Positions 9,147 to 18,372 of a stretch of 27,796 nucleotides of DNA are shown here, piece after piece. This DNA comes from Seminavis robusta (Eukaryota; Bacillariophyta; Bacillariophyceae; Naviculales; Naviculaceae): NCBI GenBank assembly GCA_903772945.1, contig CAICTM010001514.1, positions 1-27,796 of the forward strand, in the 5' to 3' direction. Each line of letters opens with the position of its first letter. Position 1 is the stretch's first letter. The notes beneath the pieces were generated by a model. The model was not told the origin of the DNA and made no database searches. It saw only the letters and a list, made by a program, of their open reading frames with translations. The translations under genes and the position numbers were made by a program.

Positions 9147-10502
9147 ATGCCATCAACTCGTGTAGCCCATGGTCTAGCGAGGAGGAATGGCAATGGCATG
9201 GCGATGAACAGGAATGGCAATAGGACGGCGATGAACACGCAAAACGGGCATATGCAGAACGGGCACACGCAGAATGGGGCATCGTTGGCAACGGCTACGT
9301 CACCACCAGCGGCAGCTACGGATTCCTTGGTTGACAAAGGACTATCGCCATTGGTCGCTGCGGGCAGATCCTGGGTTCAAAAAGAGCTCAATTTCTATGA
9401 CAACGGTGGTGGTTCTTCATCCTCTTACAATCCACGCAAGGCAGGAAAGGAAAACTCTGTGAAGGTCGTTCATCTCGAGCTCGCAGCTGCGGAGTTTTCC
9501 CGTCGTTTCTCCCCGATTTCGCTGGAACAAGACATGGAAGAAGAGGAGGATGAGCAACAAAGGGCTCCAGTTCTTCTTGTCTCAACGCATGTAAAACCAG
9601 ACTGGACTCCACCAGTTGGTTTTACCTCCAAACCTGGGTTCAGGAACGTGAGATTCCTATTGGTACCAAATGTTGATGGGAAGACTAAGTCACTCTTTAT
9701 TAGCTGCATGCCAGGAAACACACATGGAGAGGCTGATGGGCATGTAGCTGGTATGGTTCGAGATTGGGTTCATGGCAACCAACTGGACCTTATACTTTAC
9801 CAAAACCACTCTGGAGGGCGCGACTACCAACCTGACATCAGCCTCCGCCCTGCCACTGCCGATCCAACACCGCCTCCTGGGGCCGCTGATAGCGACCCCA
9901 ACCATGACAACAAACCATACCGTCGCCTTGTGGTGGAAGTTGAATTTTGCAACAGGAATGCAGAAAAGCTTAGGACAACTGGTTGTGGTGTCTTTGATAA
10001 CCCTTTCACGTCTCTCTTCCTCGGGATAAAAATTTGGAAGAAAACACAGAATGGGTTTGCAGCTGTTGCCATCTTGTGGGAAAAAGACCCTGTCACTCAG
10101 AATATTGCACTGCTCAATGCTGTTGATTTTGGCACCAGAGCGGCGGATAACGGAGTACGAGGGCGCTTCAATGCTCCTCCTGCAGGGCCCATTTTGCTGC
10201 CTGGTGTCCCTCCAGCAGCTTGGACACGAGCCTCAATCCCTAATGGGTACACAGTTCCTGTATTCGGATTGCCACCATTGCCTCCCGCAGGGTCTCCTGC
10301 CCGTCTTACTCTACCTCGCACTCATTTACTTCATCGAGTCACCTACTTCGGAGCTCCACCACAAAATACATATGTCCTAGGTCCTCCTCTTGCGGCCCCA
10401 CAACCTGTTGATGACCTACACTTGGACCTACATTTTTATGCCTACAAGCTCGACAATGGTTCGTGGCCCCTAGAACTTTGCATTCGATGCATTCCAGATT
10501 AG
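9147..10502 (+). CDS. Putative Uma2/PD-(D/E)XK-like domain protein
   Basis: A 451-aa intact ORF from ATG 9147, just outside the transposon's right end. The first 45 residues are Asn/Gly/Met-rich low complexity, and an acidic run (MEEEEDE) lies near residue 130. The centre has YQPDISLRP (D230) followed by RRLVVEVEF (E264 and E266), then a Phe/Leu-rich stretch with FTSLFLGIKIWKK. This PD...E-V-E order, followed by text on a 'site/instrument' strand, recalls Uma2-like restriction-endonuclease-fold domains, where E-V precedes the last catalytic position. The usual Lys is absent from that spot, so activity is doubtful. The C-terminal third is Pro-rich. No signal peptide or membrane segment is seen. 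The family call is tentative; it may simply be a lineage-specific family. Confidence 0.6.
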   Translation: MPSTRVAHGLARRNGNGMAMNRNGNRTAMNTQNGHMQNGHTQNGASLATATSPPAAATDSLVDKGLSPLVAAGRSWVQKELNFYDNGGGSSSSYNPRKAGKENSVKVVHLELAAAEFSRRFSPISLEQDMEEEEDEQQRAPVLLVSTHVKPDWTPPVGFTSKPGFRNVRFLLVPNVDGKTKSLFISCMPGNTHGEADGHVAGMVRDWVHGNQLDLILYQNHSGGRDYQPDISLRPATADPTPPPGAADSDPNHDNKPYRRLVVEVEFCNRNAEKLRTTGCGVFDNPFTSLFLGIKIWKKTQNGFAAVAILWEKDPVTQNIALLNAVDFGTRAADNGVRGRFNAPPAGPILLPGVPPAAWTRASIPNGYTVPVFGLPPLPPAGSPARLTLPRTHLLHRVTYFGAPPQNTYVLGPPLAAPQPVDDLHLDLHFYAYKLDNGSWPLELCIRCIPD

Positions 10503-11317
10503 GATCCGCTCTTCTTTGGAGATTCCATGCCCATCCTCAAAACAATGGCAGACAGCGAAGGGCAGGCTTTACTTACCGCAGGCAGAGTAAAGAAGAGTCC
10601 AAATTCAGGGCTTCATAGGTTCCTTGAGATCAGGGGAGATAAATTGATGATCAACACGGGGGCAAAGGGCTCAAAACGGGGATTTTCGGTCGCTTGCTAG
10701 CTAGCTGCCATGTACATACATGTATGCTTGCCAGAACGAATGTGATCGAAGGCGCAGATTCTCAGGTTTTTAAAAACAAAATACAGTAGGATCCCTATCC
10801 AAGGTAGAGGCTGATCTGCAGCGAATGGGCACATCAGTTTGTGACGTATCTTATCTCACAAGCAACACGCGCTACCCGGCCGGGGATGGATCCCCAGGAC
10901 TGATATACGCCTGTCTAGTAGAGCACCGGTCAATCCATTTTCCATCTGCCCCAAGATCGTCCTCGGTCATCAAACAGATTCTTGGTCCTGCCAATTGAGA
11001 TGTGCACCAGGCAGATTGCATCACTGCTCGCGGAAGCCTACACGGTGTCAGCCAGGCGCTGTAGACATAATACCTGCAGCAATAATCACAACATGCATTA
11101 CTTACGGAGGACTTTTATATGGCTGCTGCATCGCGATAGACTGGGCCGCTCTCCAGAGGTAATGCAGCATGTTTGCCAACGAGTCCGTGAACGTCATCTA
11201 ATCCCAGAACCCTAGAGTCTACCCCGCCTCCATACACAACATACAGTGGACTACTCAAACAAGCATGCGAAGGGAAACATGATGGTCCACTATGTCACCA
11301 CCTAAGGAATCGAATCA
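10503..11317. other. Intergenic, no supported gene
   Basis: No coding region is supported. Small palindromes occur (GCTAGCTAGC near 10696 and CATGTACATACATG near 10710). A 77-codon open frame at 10982-11215 has no recognisable motif. Confidence 0.5.
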
Positions 11318-11404
11318 CGTGCGCAAGGCGGAATTGAACCGCTGGGCTTTCACACCCCCACAGGTTTGAAGCCTGCACCCACCACCAGGCAGGATCATGC
11401 ACAC
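11318..11404 (-). tRNA. tRNA-Sec (anticodon UCA), copy 1
   Basis: Read on the minus strand, this 87-nt gene has the eukaryotic selenocysteine tRNA layout. A 9-position acceptor stem (GTGTGCATG with CTTGCGCAC) carries the same T-T mismatch as human tRNA-Sec. There is a 6-bp D stem with loop TGGT, an anticodon loop CTTCAAA giving UCA, an extended variable arm, a T arm GCGG-TTCAATT-CCGC, and discriminator G. The TTCAATT loop and the preceding GCAGGCTTCAAACCTGT match the conserved core of eukaryotic tRNA-Sec. It is charged with serine, converted to Sec, and inserted at UGA codons with a SECIS element. Copy 2 at 11698-11784 is identical. Confidence 0.93.
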
Positions 11405-11417
11405 AAAAGGAATGGAT

Positions 11418-11433
11418 GGCCTACCAACAGGCC
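11418..11433 (-). promoter_or_regulatory. Shared element at -29 to -14 of tRNA-Sec copy 1
   Basis: On the minus strand the pattern GGCCnnTTGGnnGGCC lies 14-29 bp upstream of the tRNA-Sec 5' end. The same pattern lies at the same distance upstream of copy 2, while flanking bases differ. It may be an external promoter element, since tRNA-Sec genes in animals use upstream elements, or a remnant of the duplication. Confidence 0.45.
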
Positions 11434-11453
11434 TACACCAACCATGGAGTAGT

Positions 11454-11619
11454 GTTGTCCTCGAAAGGAAGCAACAGAGTAAGGTTGTATCCTTCAGGAA
11501 AACAACAGGTTGTCCTCGAAAGGAAGCAACAGAGTAAGGTTGTCATCTTAAGAGAAACAACAGTAAGGTTGTCCTTGAAAGGAAGCAACAGAGTAGAGTT
11601 GTCCTCGGAAGGAAGCAAC
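11454..11619. repeat. Six-unit array of hairpin-forming ~30-bp repeats
   Basis: Units start at 11454, 11484, 11509, 11539, 11568 and 11598. Each begins GTTGT and ends CAAC, and most contain TCCT facing AGGA (for example GTTGTCCTCGAAAGGAAGC followed by AAC), so each can fold into a small stem-loop. Units 1 and 3 are identical. Units 2 and 4 keep the pairing with different bases. The array fills most of the space between the two tRNA-Sec genes. Confidence 0.82.
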
Positions 11620-11624
11620 AAAAA
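11620..11624 (-). terminator. Possible Pol III terminator of tRNA-Sec copy 2
   Basis: On the minus strand a run of five T (within GCGCCTTTTTGTTGC) lies about 74 bp downstream of the 3' end of copy 2. It is the first such run. I saw no T4 run close to the 3' end of copy 1. The distance is longer than usual, so this is weak. Confidence 0.25.
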
Positions 11625-11697
11625 GGCGCCCCCAAGAGGGAGAACAAAGTGTCTCACCATCCAACCGGGACAAAGAGACTGCAACCCAACAGGGTGC

Positions 11698-11784
11698 CGT
11701 GCGCAAGGCGGAATTGAACCGCTGGGCTTTCACACCCCCACAGGTTTGAAGCCTGCACCCACCACCAGGCAGGATCATGCACAC
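11698..11784 (-). tRNA. tRNA-Sec (anticodon UCA), copy 2
   Basis: Identical over all 87 nt to copy 1: 9-position acceptor stem with the tRNA-Sec-type T-T mismatch, 6-bp D stem, CTTCAAA anticodon loop, long variable arm, GGTTCAATTCC B-box/T arm, and discriminator G. The 3' flank differs completely from that of copy 1. The 5' flank shares spaced bases, including the GGCC element at 11798-11813. An ATATATAT run lies about 60 bp upstream (11842-11850), which copy 1 lacks. Duplicated tRNA-Sec genes are uncommon, because many eukaryotes keep one. Confidence 0.93.
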
Positions 11785-11797
11785 AAATGAGCTGGGC

Positions 11798-11813
11798 GGC
11801 CATCCAATTGGCC
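11798..11813 (-). promoter_or_regulatory. Shared element at -29 to -14 of tRNA-Sec copy 2
   Basis: The minus-strand pattern GGCCnnTTGGnnGGCC sits at exactly the same spacing as upstream of copy 1, with the n positions changed. Confidence 0.45.
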
Positions 11814-12481
11814 ACCCCTTGGTAAAGTTGACAATCCAGCAAGATATATATGCGTTTGGAGTAATCCCCGTTGGGTTCGACTGCGGCATTACTTTGCTAC
11901 GACGGCGACAAGGGAGCACGACCCACCATGGCTCTTACACAACAGAGTGTCGTCGTCGCCCGAGCGGCATCCCAAGCCGGCATCCGTTTCCGGATAGACA
12001 TCTCTGTCTTTGCGTCCGGGGAATTTCCCCAAGAAGCTCGTCAACATGGTCGACATGCCCTCGGTCTCCAAAGAGACGGAGCGCTCCTCGAAAGCCTTGG
12101 CTCAAACGCATCCTGTTGGATTGTGAGACAACAAATTGGTTGGGTGGCGGCAGCTCGAACAAAGCTTGAGAATTCTGCGGAAGATACTTGTCAGAAGTCT
12201 TCTTAGTACAAATCTGCCGTACCATGTACTTACGTGAGAAATATACTGAATCCACGCGAGGAAAGATCCGTCTGGCAGTCGCACAGACGGACTCACTTTT
12301 CGTGACTGAATCCTTCCACCTGGAAGATTGCGCATCGTCCCTCATTCATGTTGAAGCCACGATGACACCTCGAGCCTCGGCCGCTCCTTTCTTTCGACAT
12401 CACCTCTTCAGTTTCCTTTGCTCTGAACAAAGATAGACCAATCCATTCCGTCAAATCAAATCAAACAGCACCACCACCACC
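11814..12481. other. Gap with unassigned open frames
   Basis: Overlapping open frames occur on both strands between 11870 and 12345, but none has a motif I recognise. The best candidate start is ATG 11928 (context ACCATGG), giving 92 aa to 12206. A competing frame at about 12020-12115 (KKLVNMVDMPSVSKETERSS) looks equally protein-like. An exon of an unrecognised gene is possible. The last 150 bp should hold the promoter of the next gene. Confidence 0.35.
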
Positions 12482-12976
12482 ATGAAGATCTTCCACCTTG
12501 CCCTTCTCGCCACTGCCGCTAATGCGTTCGCACCAAACAGCTGCAGAACGACGCAATCCAGTACCACTGCACTGAACCTGTTTGGAGCCAAGAAGGAAGG
12601 CGGTGAAAAGGGCCCCGGTCTGATGGATCAAATGGCAATGTTCAAGAAGGCACAAGAAATGGCATCCAAGAAACAAAAGTTGGACGCAGAACTGCAGAAG
12701 GAAAACTTTGGGGGAGAGAGTTCCAACGGCAAGGTCAAGTCTAGCCTCAAATTTGTTCCCGTCAAGAACCCAATGGACCCCAACCCTGACTACGAAGCCA
12801 CCGGGTTTGAGTTTGATGATGAATTCTTTGAATCTGCAACACCAGACGAACTCAGTGCTGCTATTACCGAATCCCTGATGAATGGTATTGCCAAAACCAA
12901 CCAGGCCGTCGCCGAAAAATATGCTGTTCTGCAAAAAGATCTTGTAGAAGCACTGGGGCAAAAGAAAGAGGAGTAA
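12482..12976 (+). CDS. Plastid-targeted YbaB/EbfC family protein
   Basis: 164 aa. Residues 1-15 form a short hydrophobic signal peptide ending in ANA, followed by FAP at 16-18. This is the ASAFAP-type motif that sends diatom proteins across the four plastid membranes. A Ser/Thr-rich, acid-poor transit stretch follows (to about residue 33). The mature part fits the YbaB/EbfC nucleoid-associated family: an N-terminal helix (MDQMAMFKKAQEMASKKQKLDAELQ, about 49-73, abridged here by function), a central sheet with NGKVKSSLKFVPV, and a C-terminal helix pair with LSAAITESLMNGIAKTNQ. Such proteins are small dimers that bind DNA, so a plastid nucleoid role is inferred. Length is usual for the family plus a presequence. 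The ATG context (CACCATGA) is good. Confidence 0.87.
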   Translation: MKIFHLALLATAANAFAPNSCRTTQSSTTALNLFGAKKEGGEKGPGLMDQMAMFKKAQEMASKKQKLDAELQKENFGGESSNGKVKSSLKFVPVKNPMDPNPDYEATGFEFDDEFFESATPDELSAAITESLMNGIAKTNQAVAEKYAVLQKDLVEALGQKKEE

Positions 12977-13793
12977 GCCCTATCTATAGCCAGCTACATA
13001 TAGTCAACACACACACAAGCCAGAATTAGACACATTCGGTGATCTGTAACTTGATTGCGCAGCGTTCTAGTTGCCTCGAAAGGAGTGCTTTCTACTTTCT
13101 ACTACTAGTACGGTGGCAGACCTAACCACGCACGTTTCCAGTAGCTAGAGACAGCGCTTTTAGCATCAGATATCAGATACTTTAAAAAAACAATAGATGA
13201 ACTATTCTTCATACGTGGTGAATATGAAATGTGTTAGTTTCAAGGAAGCTGCAGACTACAGGAATTTGTGGAGCCTTTTCAAATGATCCGCCTACTCCAT
13301 TCTCGTGTTCCCATTCCACAATCCGCCCCCAGGAGCCTTCCTAGCTACCGCGGCGAACACTGAAAGCTTCCAGCAGAAAGAGCATTAAAGAGAAGGTAGA
13401 AGAGCGGAAACAACATTGAAAGCAACTTGTTTTCTGCCTCAAGACACTGCCTTCAATGGATCGGTCTGCAGATTGCGCCGGCTACCGGTAGAGTCCGCAA
13501 ACATGGCTGAATTGGGGCAGCCATCAACAAGAACCTCTCCAACGTACCACTATCTGACTACATCCCAAGCTAGCAAGAGATGAAGGAGCCAAACAATAGA
13601 CTACGTACAGTACGGTGTGCAGGTACCAGTATTGAAAGAAACCTACAGCTTTAGTTACTTCACGGCTCTACCGTTTTAAAATAAAATTTAGTCTGGCCTT
13701 CTATCCAGCCTCAGTGTTTGCCACCAACCAAACCTCATCCTTGCTCGAGGCTCACATTTTCTTTGGAAAACTGTTCAGCTTTCAACATCGACC
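12977..13793. other. Intergenic between EbfC-like gene and HAS1
   Basis: I see no gene. The first part is presumably 3' UTR of the EbfC-like gene. The last 100-150 bp, before the ATG at 13794, should include the HAS1 promoter and leader. Confidence 0.5.
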
Positions 13794-15974
13794 ATGGGCA
13801 ACAAGAAGAACAAGAAAAAGGACCTCAAACGCACGGCTGAAAGCCTCGATGCCGAAGGAGTTGATAATGACAAGGCTGAAGAAACTCCCCCGAAAATCGA
13901 AGAAACTGCCGAGTTAAACGATGAGGACAGGGCAAAATCCAAAAAGGAAAAGAAGAAGAAAAAGAAGAAAGAGAAAAAGGAAGCCAAACGACGCAAACTT
14001 GAGGAGAAAAAGGAAGAAGAAGAGGATTCGCCAGAAGAAAAAAGCAAGAAAGTACAAAAATTTGCCAATGATGGTGACGATGATGATGAAATGCCTCCAA
14101 TGGACTCGGAAACAGCCCCTGATACCGAAGACCAGGAGAATAATGACGATGAGGAACAAGCCGCCGATGACGACGGAGAAGACAAGGAAACGACAACTAG
14201 CACAAACCAGCCTAAGGAAGACGAGGAAAAACCCAACTTTTATGCCGGCAAGGACGACGAGGCGCTCTTCACGTCCATGCCTCTATCAGATAAGACCAAG
14301 GCTGGCTTGGAAGCACAGAGTTTCACTCGAATGACACAAATTCAAAGCATGGCCATTCCACCCCTACTAGCAGGCAAAGATCTGATTGGAGCTGCCAAAA
14401 CTGGAAGTGGCAAAACATTGGCCTTCTTAGTCCCCATCATCGAACTTCTTCACAAGGCCAAATTTGCAACCCGCAATGGAACCGGTGCCATTATCATTGC
14501 CCCCACACGGGAATTGGCCATGCAGATTTATGGCGTCTGTCATGAACTTTGCAGTCAAGGCAAACACAGTCAGACACATGGTCTCATTATGGGAGGTGCC
14601 AATCGTCGAACCGAAGCAGAACGACTGGCCAAGGGCGTCAACATTGTGGTATGCACTCCAGGGCGCCTCTTGGATCATCTGCAAAACACCAAAGGCTTCC
14701 TGTTTCGCAATCTACTGGCCTTGTGCATGGACGAAGCGGATCGAATTCTAGAAGATGGGTTTGAAGACGATCTACGTGCTATTCTAAGGCTATTACCCAA
14801 AGAACGACAGACCATGCTCTTTTCCGCCACGCAGACGAAACAGGTAGAAGATTTGGCCCGTCTCTCCATCAATCAAAAGTCCGCCGTCTTTGTCGAAGTT
14901 CCAAGTGAAACCAAGTTTGCCACTGTGGCTGGACTCGAACAAGGCTTTGTTACGTGCCCATCCGAAAAGAGGTTCTTATTGCTCTTTACGTTCCTCAAAA
15001 AGAACAAAAAAAAGAAAGTCATGGTCTTCTTCTCCTCGTGCAACTCGGTCAAGTTCCACGCCGAGCTACTGAATTACATCGATGTTCCTGTCATGGACAT
15101 TCACGGTCGTCAAAAGCAAGTCAAACGCACCACAACCTTCTTTCAGTTCTGCAAACAAGATACCGGGATCTTGCTCTGTACTGATGTGGCTGCGCGAGGT
15201 CTAGACATCCCAAAGGTGCGGACCTGGTTCCTGAATACAGTGCTTGCACCGGAAGCTGAACCACCATCTTCTCACTTCCTTTCTCTCCGCTTACTTGTTA
15301 CCACAGGTTGACTGGATTATTCAATTCGATCCACCTGACGACCCCAAGGAGTACATCCATGTAAGTTGGCTTGTTTCTTGGTGGTGCTTTCGCGGTGGAT
15401 TCCGTTGGGCCTCTGCAACTTGCAACCCACCTGTTTGAGCCTGCCATCTTACCTCGTTCTTGCCTTCCTTCCTTTCCGACAGCGTGTTGGTCGTACTGCT
15501 CGAGGTGCCAAGGGATCGGGACGTGCGCTACTATTCTTGACACCGGAAGAAACGGGCTTTTTGCGCTACCTCAAAGCGGCCAAGGTGACGCTGAACGAGT
15601 ACGAATTCCCGACGCACAAGGTGGCCAACGTCCAGAGTCAATTGCAGCGACTGATTGAAAAGAATTACTACTTGAACCGTACCGCCCGAGATGCCTATCG
15701 AAGCTACATTTTGGCCTACGCGAGTCATTCGCACCGCGATATCTTCAATGTGCACAATTTGGATCTTCAGGGCGTGGGCGTGTCGTTTGGATTTACATCT
15801 CCGCCTCGTGTCGACATTGCATTGAGTGTCAAAGGAGAAGCCGGAGCGAGACGGAAGCAATACGGAAAGGGAAACAATGCCAAAAAGATGGGCACATCGT
15901 CTGGTCATGGTTTCAGTTCTTCCAATCCGTATGGGCAACGTGCCAAGAGCGACAAGCGCCAGTTTTCTTACTAA
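13794..15974 (+). CDS. HAS1: DEAD-box ATP-dependent RNA helicase HAS1/DDX18
   Basis: Three exons: 13794-15215, 15307-15360 and 15483-15974. The introns (91 and 122 nt) are GT-AG and phase 0, giving 655 aa. The first ~145 residues are a Lys/Glu/Asp-rich low-complexity tail, typical of nucleolar helicases. The core has TRMTQIQ (Q motif), AAKTGSGKT at 200-208 (Walker A), PTRELA, TPGR, DEAD at 313-316, SAT, VFFSS and ARGLDIP. IH at the end of exon 2 joins RVGRTARG of exon 3 to make the HRVGRTAR motif VI, which confirms the splice. The C-terminus ([13 protein letters not shown]...FGFTSPPRV) is the signature of the HAS1/DDX18 subfamily. The family acts in 18S rRNA processing and 60S assembly in the nucleolus. 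The ATG context (ACCATGG) is excellent. Confidence 0.95.
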
Positions 15975-16170
15975 ACCAGTAACTGTAGTAGGAACTATTC
16001 GCATCAGAAGTTCTGCATTTCCTGACATTTACTGTCACGAATATCCATCTGTCATAGGCAAATATGGCGCTTTGTTGAATCAATCCAAATGTGATCAAAC
16101 CACACGGTTTCCCGGCTTTTTCTTTAGGTAGAAGACTTCTACATGATATATTTCAATTTCATATTTGTGC

Positions 16171-17052
16171 TTATTTTTTATTGTTGTTGTTGTTATTGTT
16201 ATTATTTCGCGAGGCTCGAGCATGTGCTACCTTCAAATATTGGGCATGTAGCAAATCAATAAACCGTTCATCTTGAATGAGCGAGAGGAGTGCCAATTGC
16301 AAGCTTTTCTTGTCGAGTGCAACTCCCGGTATGCTCCTTGTCGGAGTGGTACTTCCCGACGTATCCGATCCTGCCGCAGCGCTGTCAGAATTAGCAGGCG
16401 CGGGGGGAGCCACAAAGAGACTGTTCATCAAGGGTTCAATGAGCTGTGACGGCGAATCCACGCTGGCATGGCTCCGAGGAGCAGTAGTGGTTGTTGCCAT
16501 GGGAGACACGGCAGCTGGTCTCCCCGCTGTAACTGCCATTCCCGGAGGGGCAGCTGCTGGTTGTTGTTGTTGTTGTGGTGGTGGTGGCTGCTGCTGCGGT
16601 GGTGGTGGCCTCGGAGGTGTCATGGGAGGAGCCGCCATGGCTCGCTGCTGTAGATTCTGAATGACTTGATTCAAAAGGGACGCCATGACGACCCGTTCGT
16701 TGCCATTATGGAACCAAATCCCTAGAACTTTGGGTGACTGTTTGAAGATCAAGTAGGGTTCCTTGTGCTGCAATTGGAATCGTTCCGTAATGGCAACTTT
16801 GAAATTCTCGGTGGAATGCCGATTCAAAATGGCCAGTGAATAGGATGGCTGCTGTTGCTGTTGTTGTTGCGATGCCACCAAGAAGAGGGATCCTTCCACT
16901 TGAGATTTTTCCCATCCTTGGGGAGCAATGTATTCGTACAAGACCACATGAGTGGCACTCCCCACAATGTCTTGAATGTTGGCATCGATGGATCGTTGCA
17001 GCAACCGAAGGTTGGCCTTCTTGCGAGCGTCTTCTGTCAGGGCGGCAGCCAT
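16171..17052 (-). CDS. DCP1: mRNA-decapping enzyme subunit DCP1
   Basis: 293 aa, no intron. Residues about 5-135 form an EVH1-like domain with the DCP1 hallmarks: LRLLQRSIDANIQDIVGSA helix, VVLYEY, the NRH turn, and GIWFHNGNER near the end. A long Pro/Gln-rich linker follows (about 140-230). Near the C-terminus, LDKKSLQLALLSLIQDERF followed by IDLLHAQYLK fits the DCP1 trimerisation helix. The tail is an Asn run encoded by AAC/AAT repeats. DCP1 binds and activates DCP2, which removes the mRNA 5' cap in cytoplasmic P-bodies. A polyGln insert lies inside the EVH1 domain near residue 62. It converges with HAS1 (196 bp between the stops) and diverges from the next gene. Confidence 0.9.
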   Translation of the reverse strand: MAAALTEDARKKANLRLLQRSIDANIQDIVGSATHVVLYEYIAPQGWEKSQVEGSLFLVASQQQQQQQPSYSLAILNRHSTENFKVAITERFQLQHKEPYLIFKQSPKVLGIWFHNGNERVVMASLLNQVIQNLQQRAMAAPPMTPPRPPPPQQQPPPPQQQQQPAAAPPGMAVTAGRPAAVSPMATTTTAPRSHASVDSPSQLIEPLMNSLFVAPPAPANSDSAAAGSDTSGSTTPTRSIPGVALDKKSLQLALLSLIQDERFIDLLHAQYLKVAHARASRNNNNNNNNNKK

Positions 17053-17667
17053 TGTACTAGCTAGACTATACTACAATCAACGAAAAAGACGGGGAGTGGT
17101 TGGTGTTGATACAGCAGTGATGCAAGACACAGGACGGGAGAGAGGACTGGACAGACAGTGGCAACAGCAAGACACTAAGCTTCGTCGTGGACAGATCGAG
17201 ATGAATGAATGAGGTGGGTCGTCAAAAGGCGAATGCTGCGTGTGATGTGTGGCTGTGGCTTTGACAATTATCTTTTACCCCATCAACAAAGCAGGAGAAG
17301 TCTATTTCTAAGAGGTTGGGTAATCGTTTCAGTCACTACCAGCTTCACTGGCTCACCAACAGACCATCAATTCAAAGTTCAAAGTTTCCGTTTTCACGAG
17401 CGTCTCATCCCAACGCCTTGTAATTCGACTGTGTGTGTCTGTCCGGGATCACCAGCATGAAACCGCTCTCCACGAGTGAACCCGAATGAAGACGACCAGC
17501 AACAACATACAAACTGCTAACTCGAGCTAACTCGTAACATACAAAGTCTTGCCAGGCCGTGGACGCACTTGTGTTGCTTGGGCAACGCAAAATAAAACGC
17601 AAGAGACAGAAGAAAGAGAGAAGGGTCCCACAAAAAGCATACTAAACTTACTTATATCGGGAAAACC
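17053..17667. promoter_or_regulatory. Divergent promoter region
   Basis: These 615 bp lie between two genes transcribed outwards, DCP1 (-) and the 17668 gene (+), so they should contain both promoters. I do not recognise specific sites. Confidence 0.4.
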
Positions 17668-18372
17668 ATGGAAGAAGCTTCAACGACCACAACAACAACA
17701 GCCAAGAAGACTGTCATTTTTGCCACCCCAGAGTCAGAATCGTTTTGGTTTGATGGTGTGACGGAAGAAGAACGAGACGATGTGTGGTTTCGACGCACCG
17801 ACTATGTCGAATTCGTCGAGGCGGAATTGCGACGACGAGAATTGCTCACGGAAATTGAGGAGGGCAACAACAAGAAGCATGCTCGTCGCTCCAGTGATAC
17901 AAGCAAGGGCGAATCCGAAATGAAACACACCTTTACGCGACGCATGGTGTCGAGAACATTCTCCGCTGGACCCACTGTACGACGAAGGCGGCGCTTGCCG
18001 CGACGAGAAAGGAACGAACTCGACATTTCCAATCATTCCTCCTCTCATGTGAAAAAGCGACAACTAGCACGGACGCCCAGGAATGCTGCCTCTGATGATA
18101 CGAATGAACAAGAACCAGTCAACGCGACAACCGTCAAGGCCATGGCAGCCAGTGTGGGAAAAATCAGAAGTTCCATTTCGGGGGATGCTGTTCCTGTGGC
18201 GGAAAAAGAGCAGTTGGAGAGCGCCGCTGCGAAACCGACGCAATCCACCGCCGCAAGCAACAGTCCAGTTGCAGCAATCCTTGACAGGGATCTAACACCA
18301 CCACCGCTAGAAATTATTGAACCGGCGCCGGCGATTGGGACAACCAGCCCTCCCAAGGCATTGACGGTGTAG
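17668..18372 (+). CDS. Hypothetical protein with SFWF...VWFRRTDY motif
   Basis: 234 aa from an ATG in good context (AACCATGG). I do not recognise a named family. An N-terminal Thr run precedes VIFATPESESFWFDGVTE, then VWFRRTDYVEFVEAELRRRE. A 'W-[YF]-x3-[DE]-Y-x2-F' pattern like this recurs in many uncharacterised diatom proteins (recollection, not searched). The middle is strongly basic (TVRRRRRLPRRER), which could be a nuclear or nucleolar signal. The C-terminal half is Ala/Ser/Pro-rich and probably disordered. There is no signal peptide or membrane segment. Coding use of the frame is supported by its length and by composition change at its ends. Confidence 0.72.
   Translation: MEEASTTTTTTAKKTVIFATPESESFWFDGVTEEERDDVWFRRTDYVEFVEAELRRRELLTEIEEGNNKKHARRSSDTSKGESEMKHTFTRRMVSRTFSAGPTVRRRRRLPRRERNELDISNHSSSHVKKRQLARTPRNAASDDTNEQEPVNATTVKAMAASVGKIRSSISGDAVPVAEKEQLESAAAKPTQSTAASNSPVAAILDRDLTPPPLEIIEPAPAIGTTSPPKALTV

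Noticed and set aside
10982..11215. 77-codon open frame
   Set aside because: No motif, Arg/His-rich composition typical of chance frames, and no supporting neighbour.
11454..11619. CRISPR-like regular repeat array
   Set aside because: The units are self-complementary and nearly contiguous with no unique spacers, and the setting is eukaryotic.
13775..14236. 153-codon Ser/Phe-rich frame antisense to HAS1
   Set aside because: It mirrors the Lys/Glu-rich HAS1 tail and has no independent support.
15216..15306. Read-through C-terminus of HAS1 after ARGLDIPK
   Set aside because: Motif VI would be lost; GT-AG splicing restores [10 protein letters not shown] and HRVGRTAR in frame.
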